The translations under genes and the position numbers were made by a program. A stretch of DNA of 64,000 bases from Capitella teleta (Eukaryota; Annelida; Polychaeta; Capitellidae), in assembly GCA_000328365.1 (NCBI GenBank), contig KB308242.1, forward strand, positions 418,085 through 482,084, written 5' to 3'. Below the pieces are notes generated by a model, which was not told where the DNA came from, did not search any database, and saw only the letters and a list, made by a program, of their open reading frames with translations. Below are positions 11,178-64,000 of this stretch, in pieces. How positions within the stretch are numbered: the stretch's first letter is position 1; every line of letters begins with the position of its first letter.

Positions 11178-12756
11178 CGTGTAGGAATCCTTAAGATTTT
11201 GTCGTTTCATTATCTTCATAGAGTAACCTGAGAAATTGTATATGCTAACCAATAACATCATCGTCAGGTGGGTTGGTTTGGGGAAGGGGGGAATTTTTGT
11301 TCTTCTCATAGGTTTGTAAAATGATAAACGAGAAATTGAATTAATCTATAAAAAACAACGGCTTTGTGATCATTCATTAACTTGGTGCATTTGGAAAAAT
11401 GGATATGTGAATCTCAAAACACAGAAAGTTGAGAGAAGGATGGATACATTTGGGGAGGGAGGTGGGGTGGGAGGTTACACGTTTAGTTAAAAATAGAGAT
11501 GAGCTAGAAAGGGATGAGAAAATGGAATGGGAAAAAGGTATAAGTTAATGAGCAAATTATAAATACTGGAGTGTAAAAAAATGGTTATTCTGGTTGGTTT
11601 GTTTCTAATTACACAAAAACATTGTCAGCAGATTTTATCATTTGTTACTGTGGTTTTTCATTGGATCATTTGGTAAAAAAAACTCTTCTTTTGTGTGCTT
11701 TTTTTTCCAATAACAAAAGACAAAAATTCAACAAAGGTGAGAGGTAAAGAGTTGAGAGAAGAGGTCATGACCCCAAGAGGAAACAAAAAGGTCAACGCCT
11801 TCTCCCCTCTTTTCCTTCTATATACATCATTAATTAGGTCAAGTAGCATAATTTATGTACAAAAAGCAATAAAGCGGTAGATAATTCTCACGATAAAAAT
11901 TGAGTATTTTTCTCAGTAATGTGAATATGCAAGCTGTACAGTTGATTACCGTAAGATAAGAATAAAAAATGGAAACACAATAACAAAAAAACATAGATGG
12001 AAAATTTACCTTTGAACTTGGGATGATGAGAAAGACCGGTCATGTGACCTTCATAAAAACATGTGTCGTAACATAGCAGGAGTGAGCCAAAGAAACACTA
12101 CACACACAAACAGAAAGAAAAAGCACCTTGGGAGAGAGTAAAGTCTTCTTCTATTTTTAATGAGTTAACGAGCTACCCCTGATCTAAAATTATAACATAG
12201 TAGAAAGCCGTATTGCATTGCGATCTGGTGAATGAAAGACCGGAAAAAAAACATAGATTTAAAGCTTTAAGTCAAAAAAAAAAGAAATTAGCAGAATACT
12301 GATTTGAATTCTAAAAAAATAAAATAAACAAAAACACAACTTGTAAGTGAAGTCTTAACATTCAGGCTTTAAATTGGTACTACTTGGTAGCGTAAAACAC
12401 AGAAGCATGCAAATATGAATGGGACACACAGAAAGGAAAAATAAAAAATTAAAAATCAGATGCGAATATTGCAGTTAAAAATGAATCAACATGAACACAA
12501 TTATTGAGCATTCCTAACAACACAACAACAGTACTCTCTCGTGGTAATTATCACATGGTTGAGACAGGAAAAAGAGAAGAAAAAATCAACAACAAATTTA
12601 TCCCCAAAAAAATGAGAAAAAAAGAAGGAAGAAAGCAAACCCAAAAAAATGCGGTTAACGGAAGAATCAAAAAATTGGTTTCAAGTTTTGATCATCCGTT
12701 GAGGCTCTGAGCAGCAGTGACCCAGGAAACTGAGCAACATCAGCCTCATAGTCTTA

Positions 12757-12868
12757 TATCAACATCAGAGTCAGCATTATTATCATAATAATCATCATCA
12801 TCATCAATGTCATCATCATTATCATCATCAACATTATCATCACTATCATCATCATCATCATCATCATA
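12757..12868. repeat. ATC/CAT trinucleotide microsatellite
   Basis: An interrupted (ATC)n tract with a few ATT units, just beyond the kinase stop codon and probably inside its 3' UTR. It produces artefactual poly-Met and poly-Asp open frames on the - strand. Confidence 0.9.
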
Positions 12869-12956
12869 GAAGAGAGTAAAACAGCAGAGAGCTGGAGGGA
12901 AGGAGAGTTGGTTGGCAGGGGTGAGAGGGGATCTGAGCAATGTTCGCTAAGCAGCA

Positions 12957-56060
<43,104 letters not shown>

Positions 56061-57200
56061 TGTTACCGGCTACCGATGCCTTTCATGCTGACGATGAAAT
56101 CGGCGACGATGAAAAAGAGATTCGAAGAGAGGGAGGACGAAGAGGGTGTCGACGGCGGCGCAGGCCGCTCATGGCTGCGTCTTCTGCGGAGGCATGACAT
56201 CGACTGCTGGAATCGGGCATGAAATGGAAGAACAGGCATCGACGACGGATATAGTGGCGCCACACATTATTCCTCTCAATTACACAATTGCACAAGTATC
56301 CGACCGAAACACGAAGACGACTTGCAGGTAATCCTACAGGCTGCAGCAGTAGGACGAGATGCACACACGTCGACTGAGGAGGAAGAGGGGGCCTCCGCTG
56401 CTGCCGCTGCTGCTTCTGCTGCTGCTGCGGTGGGGCAGGCGGTGACTCGTACGTCGCATCAAGCGTCACCGTCGGGTTGCTGCATGTTGCTATGCATAAC
56501 TCCGACGACGGAATCAACACAAGACGAAGCAGAAGACTACCTGAGCTGCGTCGGATGTCCCGCCTTTGAAAGAAGAGCAGGCCTAGGAGGAGGTGGTGGA
56601 GGAGGAGGAGGAGGAGGATGGCGAGGAAGGGCAACAGCGGCAGCAATCCGCAGCTGTTGGCGGCGCAACTGCAGCTCTATCTGTGCAGAAAATCGAAGAA
56701 GGTGGCCTGCGGCGGCGGCATTGGTGGCAGCAGCACCCTGAAAGGCGGCGGCTGCGGCACAAGAACAACCCGAATGCTGCTGCTGCTGCTGCTGCTCACA
56801 GAGATGCTGAGGCTGCTGAGGCTGGGTCGGTCGACATGGACAGCTGCGGGCCACTGTGCGGTCAGCTGCTGTTTTGCGATGGGATACACGGGAAAGAAGG
56901 GGGTTTGGGATCTACTTGATGCAAAGAGGGGCTTGTATGATCAGGGTTCGGAGTTTATAGTCGTGGCTCGGTTCGCCATTTCGCGAGATAAATAATGAAT
57001 CAGGGAAGCCCGCTCCTCCTCCTCCGATTCCTCCTCCTCCGATCAATAAGACAAGCGACGCCAGCCATGAAGGGACGGCGGGGGTAGGGTGGAGGGGTGT
57101 AAGCAAGCGACGTAGCAACCCGGGATCCGGACTCAGAGCCACTCATCGACGAAGATTAGAGGTGGATATGGAACGGAGGGGGTGGGGTCACGCGGGGGCA
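56061..57200 (-). promoter_or_regulatory. CpG- and triplet-rich 5' flank of the kinase gene
   Basis: Directly upstream of the kinase ATG. It is rich in CpG and in GCT/GCA and GGA triplet runs (about 56392-56435, 56590-56620, 56770-56800), which give rise to poly-Ala, poly-Ser and poly-Gly shadow frames on both strands. The 5' UTR and promoter probably lie here. I see no TATA box at a credible distance and cannot fix the start site. Confidence 0.5.
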
Positions 57201-58440
57201 CAGAGGGGTATGGGAAGGGGGCCAGAAGCAATAAGACAGCAGCTATGAAACAAGCATGCGCAGCGTATAGCCATCGCTTAATGTTACGGCATCGGCACGC
57301 GGATTCCGTCATGGCCCCATTATTATGATTATGGGCCCAATAACAGTTAATTAATGCCCATCACGAAGATTACGTGCATTGAAGGGGGAGGGGCTGGGGT
57401 GAGTAAAGGGGCAGGCGGGGAGAGCGACGTACGGACGTCGAGTGTAACGACGTCGACGAGGGATATATATATCTTTTTCTGAGACTTTGGATGGCTTGCC
57501 AAACCGTCGATTTCACATTTAAAGTCGTGGCTTCTTAGACACCATTATGCCATCCAGGCAATATATTCAACCCCATCATTACGCCACCTGTAAGAAGCGA
57601 AATGTTGAGCTGCTAAACATAAAAGGTATCCGGATCTCGAGAACAACATCTTTGATTTTTTTCTGAGTGATATAGGAGTACTTGTGAAACTTTCACCCGA
57701 CAACACATCTATTAAAGTTCAATTATTATAATTACATCAATGAAGGAGTGATGTCGCAATCGGTCGCTATGGAAACCAGTGCGATGGCATCCACTCAGCG
57801 TAACATTTGCTAATACAAAGTATATGGATATGCTTCGCTTAGGTAAAGGGTGCATAACACTCGAATGCGGGTTTATAGCACGGATGAACCGTGTCAGGTG
57901 GGCGTAATTATGCCGACTTTGAAGTTTCGGTTTGATTGTGTTACCTGTGTATTGCGGCAGCCGACTCGTCATCGTGATTTCATGCATATTTTATCAGGCG
58001 AAGGTGGACTGGAGGTGTTACATCACTAAAGGATTCCACTGTAAGCAATTAACAAAGGTAATGCACTAATTTGCGTCCTGGAAAAGGGGGGGGGGGGTGG
58101 ATCGAATTGAAATCGGACCAACCCTGGTCGCGACCAGATTCAGTATTTTTCTGATTCGGAAAACACATTTGTTTTAATTGCTCACAAAAGTTAACAATTA
58201 AAGACTTATATAGGCAAAATGAATTGTGTTGATATGGGCTGATATCAGCACTATCACAAGACTCACCTTTATATCACACCAGCCTGTCGTTCTGATATGA
58301 AGTCAAAATTATGATAGAATCGAACGAGCGAGCAAGCAAGCTTATTGTGCTTGCATCAGTTCAATGACATATGATGCCTTCACATCTCTGTGTGTCTTTA
58401 AATAGAAGAACCCGTCATAGTTGTCTTCATTGACATAATT

Positions 58441-58556
58441 GTCATTATAGTCATCATGGTCATCATGGTCATCATGGTCACCATGGTCATCATGGTCATC
58501 ATGGTCACCATGGTCATCATTGTCGTCGTGGTCATCATGGTCATGATGATGATGAA
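58441..58556. repeat. GTCATCATG 9-bp tandem repeat
   Basis: About 12 units of TCATCATGG and TCACCATGG variants. On the - strand it is open as an Asp/His repeat, which is not evidence of a gene. Confidence 0.9.
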
Positions 58557-59253
58557 GATCGTTGACACCCATTAAACTCGTGATTTGAAAATTTGCTTAC
58601 ATCACACTTGGGAATTACGTAACATTGCTTAATATGGCGTAATCAGAGCTATATACTGTCTTCATTTTGTATCAGACTAATAACGCTGCTCATTGCACAC
58701 TGCTTGGCTCTGCGAGGATATCAACCACTCAATTACTTGTACGCCTTCGAGCGATGTTTTTCATCCTGATCACGATATGAATTATGCAATGCTAAATTCA
58801 TCTGCAGAGAGGAAAGGCCGAATGGAAGCCGATGTGTGAGACTGCTGCATACACGCTCACCAAAGCGAGGCTCATTTATTCATTTTTATGATTGTTTGCT
58901 ACGCGTGTCACAATCTTTTATTACTTCCTGAGGTGAAGATTAAAACATTCGGCTTACATTTTCAGAATTGAAGCCCCTCTCTTTGCAATGCTCTAAATTA
59001 CCATTAGCTAGCTGGTCGGCGTGAACGCCTTGCTGAAATACTTGCAGACTTGGTCAAAAGTTCAGGTTATGATGTAATCAAGAAGAATGAAGAAGTCAAC
59101 GGCCTCTGCTCGTGGTCTGGTGTGACACACCATCTCAGAGACACGACTGGTCAATCGTCAATTTAATCCATTAGCGATGAAATCGCCAATGGAGGAACAT
59201 CATTACTCTAGGCTGTGATCCCGAGAGGGCAACTCTACACCGGAAATAGTCAA

Positions 59254-59716
59254 TCCGCCCTATTACATTTTTTTTCTTGCCAGGACTACACTTTCGCCCG
59301 CATGCCTATTCGCCTGAGTGTGCGTTCGCCCTATTTTTAAATACACATTAATTAATATGGATGAATCTGGATCAATGCTGATTAATTTGATTTTGCTTTG
59401 TGTTTTTAGAGCCGTAAACGAGTCTTCATTTCTTCCACACTGATCGTTGTGGTCGGTTGTGACTTATCGCCCGTGCGAATCGACTTAGTGCGAACCAGCA
59501 TGCGTTGCCGGTACATTGTATTGAAATTATGGTAAGCACAATATTAATATAATATAAAATAATCTCGGTATTGGTAAAGGCCAGTCATCATTAAATGAAT
59601 GCAAAATGTTACATAGTGTGCATGTAGTTAAAGACATTCAACTTAGTGCGAATCGACATAGTGCGAAACGGCATTCGGGCGAATGAGTAACTCGTACGAA
59701 CAGGTAATAGGGCGAA
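59254..59716. mobile_element. Putative non-autonomous DNA transposon
   Basis: The ends TCCGCCCTATTA (59254-59265) and TAATAGGGCGAA (59705-59716) are inverted repeats with 11 of 12 matches. TTCGCCC and CTTAGTGCGAA motifs recur inside (about 59296-59330, 59486-59500, 59640-59690). No target duplication or coding frame is evident, so family and limits are uncertain. Confidence 0.45.
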
Positions 59717-60594
59717 CATAATACACCCTGTGCAGCAAAACTTTTAAACAGCAGAGGGAAAGAAGTAGACGAGACGCCATCAATTGCGTAAGAAAGACAG
59801 CGTGCACGTAACAACCAAGAAGGGTCGCTGAAGGATTGTTATTCAGAGGAACATCATCACCTATACTTAATATTGTCAGCTAAGATGACGTACAGGCCTG
59901 CTGGGGTACAGTTGAGCCTCGGGACGGAAAGACATGTTACACCTTTTCAAGTGCTATCCCGTCTCATTTGAAGTCTGCAAGGCGACACTACATCAAGCGA
60001 ATGGTAAGACGATTATGCAACGTGAATGTTGTTGAATTAATATTAATGTCGCATTTGTGTGAAGCCGACGGGGTTATATGTAAAGCGGCGATAATACACT
60101 GACACGCGAACGTCTCGAGAACCTTATTCAATTCAACGATGCAATAAAAAGTATTCTACGCCAGACCGTGCAGCGAGTCACCTGTTGAACCCGGCGACAG
60201 GTGCCCAACACGTAACACGCATAACCGTCAATGGAACCCCTTTGCGCCGGAAAACAAGCCCTCAAATTAATTTTTGATTTTAAGTGTTTCTTAATAATCA
60301 CATGCGATGGCGGTTGAATCCTGTGAGGTCACGTGTCGCCACGATGGGGGTCACGTGTGCAAAGGCGGGAAAACAGTAGGAGAGGCAGTTATTGGTTTAT
60401 ACGCTCGGTTGAAAATCCCGGTTTGTTTAAAAATGTTTAAAATATATCAAGGATAAATTATGAGGGTGGCGTTCCCGCAGGAGTGCGTCCCGTTTTCTAG
60501 TTTCCCGCCAATTTGGTTGATATCGATGGAGACCCCTAGCGTCATTCAGGGAAATCGATATGCCAGAGCACCCTGGCGAGTGCCGCACGAAGCG

Positions 60595-60619
60595 CATTCC
60601 TGCCATTCCACGCATTCCA
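60595..60619 (+). promoter_or_regulatory. Three CATTCC motifs at 9-bp spacing (TEAD-like)
   Basis: CATTCC at 60595, CATTCCA at 60604 and CATTCCA at 60613. CATTCCA is the MCAT/TEAD recognition core. Regular spacing suggests either a homotypic site or a tiny tandem duplication. Confidence 0.4.
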
Positions 60620-63600
60620 ATGAACACTCGGAATCAGAACGTTAGCCGATGGACGTAGAGTCGTCATGACGTTCCATGGCGTGTGCATCCCCAGTGGCGC
60701 GCCATTTACGTCCTCCTCAAATGCCATATTCTCTTCATAGCTTCTTCAGAAATCGGGGTCATCCCCCCAACTCGTGTTTCAAGTTACCTGCCAGCCCCCC
60801 GCCTCCCCTCCCCGCCTGGCATCTCTCCCTTACCTTGACCAGAACCCAAAATCAGTGTCCAGCATCAGTGACCCGTGGTCAAGGTGTCATTTGACCTGGC
60901 GCAGATTAGAACGGCGTACTTCAAACGGCAGTACTCGTTTGAAATAGAGCGCTGAACCTTGAAATGGTTTACGTTGAGAGATGAATGTGACTTGTACGTG
61001 ATTTGGCGGAGGTCGGCCCCCATGCAGTATTCTGGCCGGATGCGGTTAGTCAGTACTCGGCTTGTTATACACTGCCTGCTGTGTGACTAGCCGCCGCGAG
61101 TACTTCACCTGTAGACATTTTATCAGCAAATCGAGTCGTTTCGCGTGGTGGAAATCCCTTCTCATGCACCTCATGTCGTCCGCTTAATGATTGACGTCTT
61201 ATGACGTAATCACTATACAGAGGACAGAAACACTAAATTCAAAAGACCTGTTCAAGGGTTTTAATTTTTAACTCGGCGTATGAATCGCATTGGATACACC
61301 TGGGTATAATCACCGTGTATCCATCCACCCTCATACACCATTCCCAGGAGCCCAAGTACTGGGTGGTTCTAAAAGAACTGACACGTCAATGGGCACAAAA
61401 CATTCAATTACGCCTAATAAGCAGGGTTAAGCAGAGTAATCATTAAGCAAACAAGGCTCCATTCATACTGGAAACCCTCGTTACATGCAGGTCGACCCCT
61501 CCCTTGGCCAGTGTCTGCTGGTCAGCCCGATACTGCCCTCTGATAACATCTCATACAAATTACACTTATTTGCATCGTGTAAAGAAAACAGCGATATGTA
61601 TGAACAACAGATGACATACACCATTGTATTCTGTGGTATAAACTCTATTTTTATATTAATATTATCTCATAGCCATATATACATATGTAGCTGAGGGGTG
61701 TTCTAATGCACCCTAAAGATATGAAGTCGATACACCCTGTACAATTGACCCCTCTTGGTGAGCGTGTGATTCTCAGCACTTCTGAGTCGTCTCATCCGAT
61801 GGCTTATTTCGCTTATTTTCCTCGCATTCTCAGTTTCAGTGTTGAACTTTAGTTGAACCTGGGATCGCGATTGCTGCGTCTCTAGATGCCTGCTATACTG
61901 ACAGTTTCGTTGCAGGCCGTGCCAGATGAGTACTGGTCCAGTATACTAATATACTGAAAGTAGGCTAGTGTGGACGGCCATGCCAGTGTCATATGTGCTG
62001 GTTACGCAGGAGATAAAAAAATCGGCGATGCACTGAGTATCAGTTGCATAGTATTTATAAACAGCGCAGAGGTAAACATTGTTAATCTTTCGCTGTGAGA
62101 TTTACCAGTTCTCTGTTATTAACTTCCAGCCTCCTTTTTTCTCTCCATCATCAGATTGTATTTGGCTTCATTTGCTGTTACGCAACAGAAATTCTTTACA
62201 GTTTAATTCTATTTGGGGGAAGTTGACTGAATGATCAAAGGTTGTTTTCACAGCATGCTTTGGAGGGAATCGCGGTGCTTACTTGAAAGGGGGGTAGGGG
62301 GCTTAGAATTTCAAAGGAGACCTCGCCTTACGCGTTGTTGTCGGCGCTATTATGTTGAAGGTTGACACGCAAGTTGAAACGAAGCTACAATTACAGTTTA
62401 AGGGTTCAATTTCAGCCCTAACGTTGACCTATGGGTTAAACAGGAGGCTCAACCCCCAACCGAAACCCGTATAACTTCCATATTTCGCCAAGCTGCGCGG
62501 TTGACGTAGAAACCGAACGTGCGTCGAGCGCTTGCAATCATAATGCACTTCGCCAATGACATCATTCATAATGGCCTTTTATGGAGTTTGTACCAGATAT
62601 TCGCTTGTACTGTTCAGTCATCGACACCGTTAGCCTGGTATATACAGCGCAGTACACCGAATAGCTATGTTATTATGATAGCAGCGAGTACTTGGAGCGC
62701 AACGAGTTGAAGAGGGTTAACACTTGACGCGCAGTTCACTTTTCTATATTTAGCGCTTTCTTTATAACTTTAAATGCGTTCCAAAAACAAAAAAGCGAAT
62801 TGCGTAATTGTCGATAGTTACATTATAGCATTCAATTGCTTAGCATTTGTGGGTGTCTTACAATTAGTTCACCTACAAGAGTGAAATTCGAAATGCGCTT
62901 CACTGAGGCACTGACGACAGCAGAAAAAAAAAATTAACCATTAATAGCGGGTTCGTCTCCAATCACACGAACTCCTTCGCTTTCTAGCTGAATGTATATT
63001 TTTCCTCCCAACCCAATCCGAAGAGTGAATGTTGGCTTCGACTGGAGAAGCAGTGAACTGATATTTTTTTCTTATCGACTGAACTCTCGATCACGTTGAA
63101 CTAGGTTGACCCAGAATGTCCGAGCTATTCAGGAACCCTGAGATGACCATCGACTTTCCTCCCTCCTTCTCTCGATCTTGTTGATAAAAATATATTTGCA
63201 TATCAGAGGCCTCGACGTCCGTGTCACAAATTCAAGGGTTTGCTGCCGAACCATCTGCCAGGGCCCAGCTGTTAAAGAGCAGACAGCCAAGCGTGACACC
63301 CCCAACAGACTTCCTATAGAAGACCGTGGCCCCATTCTGGGTTCAAATACTGAATACGATGACTGAATGGCGCTAAATATGAAAAAAAAATTGAATGATG
63401 GAAAGAAAAGAGAAGAAGGGTTTTTTTCTTTATAACATTTTTTTTTTCCAAATTGTTTATTGATTTGCTATCATCCATATCACGGTATGAGAATGTAATA
63501 CAAAATAGCACAAAACTCTCTATATGAAGAAGATAGTAATGATATAATAGCCAAAAAGAAAATGCACACTCATTGCATTTAGCTCAACAGAGCGTTTCTC

Positions 63601-64000
63601 TTTTTCGATCTATACCTAAAAACAGGCTCCACACAGGTTTGAGGAAATAGAAATATAATAATAATATAATAATAATATAAAAAACAATGGTTCTCTCATA
63701 AATAAAAGCCATTCGTTATCATCAGGTACACACTACTTCTGCGGCACAAGAAAATATTATGATTAGAATTAACAAATGATTATATATATATATATTGTTT
63801 AGGCATAAATAAATTGAGAGTTCTCTTTTATAAATTAGGGAATATTATTAATATTAATTTCAACCACAATTGAGTGAAAATGCGGCGAAGTCACTGAGAT
63901 ATAACATCGTAGGATAATTTCCTCTGAGAATGTTTTTAGTGCAACATCACCTATATTAAAAAATAAAAATAAAATAGATAGCAAGAAAAGAGGAAAGGGA

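Larger units (their letters stand above)
9524..12956. other. Tail-to-tail spacer and 3' UTRs between SARA and the kinase gene
   Basis: The two stop codons are 3.4 kb apart on converging strands. The segment holds a poly-T run at 10018-10044, candidate polyadenylation signals for both genes, and from about 11000 to 12700 an A-rich + strand (U-rich in a kinase-gene transcript), as expected of a long 3' UTR. No coding exon is recognisable; the small open frames look random. Confidence 0.55.
57201..64000. other. Upstream intergenic DNA without recognised genes
   Basis: Mostly AT-rich single-copy DNA. Contents I can support: a 9-bp satellite-like repeat (58441-58556), a putative MITE (59254-59716), a triple CATTCC array (60595-60619), a one-mismatch copy of the 12-mer (62536-62547) and short A, T and TA tracts towards the end. 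None of the short open frames has splice context or a familiar motif. Confidence 0.55.

Noticed and set aside
56083-56995. Overlapping Leu-, Ala-, Gly- and Gln-rich frames upstream of the kinase start
   Set aside because: They come from GCT/GGA triplet tracts on both strands. An in-frame stop lies 12 nt upstream of the conserved kinase ATG.
58342-58572. Asp/His-repeat frame on the - strand
   Set aside because: Direct translation of a 9-bp tandem repeat without gene context.

Overview
The window is animal nuclear DNA. It has spliced GT-AG genes, poly-A and poly-T runs, microsatellites, two assembly gaps and non-autonomous DNA transposons. CpG is not visibly depleted. The protein set (a SARA protein with its SMAD-binding segment, and an AMPK-related kinase with a UBA-like segment) fits a metazoan. 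Many introns are only 48-60 bp, which suggests an invertebrate, but I cannot name the species.

Two genes can be rebuilt exon by exon, and they converge. On the + strand, 2428-9523 encodes a SARA/ZFYVE9-type FYVE protein of about 1511 residues in 15 coding exons. On the - strand, 56060-12957 encodes a kinase closest by eye to HUNK, about 1331 residues in 13 coding exons. The first gene should act as an endosomal anchor that presents SMADs to TGF-beta receptors. The second is a predicted cytoplasmic Ser/Thr kinase of the LKB1-activated type with a long low-complexity tail. Nothing in the sequence links the two functionally.

Layout: 1-2411 is the 5' flank of SARA, with a hAT-like MITE inside a larger inverted repeat. 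2412-9523 is SARA, with a 20-copy 27-bp coding repeat and a pogo/Tigger-like MITE in one intron. 9524-12956 is the tail-to-tail spacer and UTRs. 12957-56060 is the kinase gene: its 3' third is compact, and five introns of 3-15 kb hold most of the window. 56061-64000 is upstream DNA that starts CpG- and triplet-rich and then becomes AT-rich.

The most unusual signal is an exact 12-mer, AATCATAACGCA. It occurs nine times between 15985 and 24031, always in kinase introns and with no longer shared flank. The two copies in transcript-sense orientation sit directly at the 3' splice sites of exons 8 and 9. All the other copies lie in the opposite orientation, so in the pre-mRNA they are perfectly complementary to those two. 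This could be a docking/selector RNA-pairing arrangement or a homotypic protein-binding cluster; the sequence alone does not decide.
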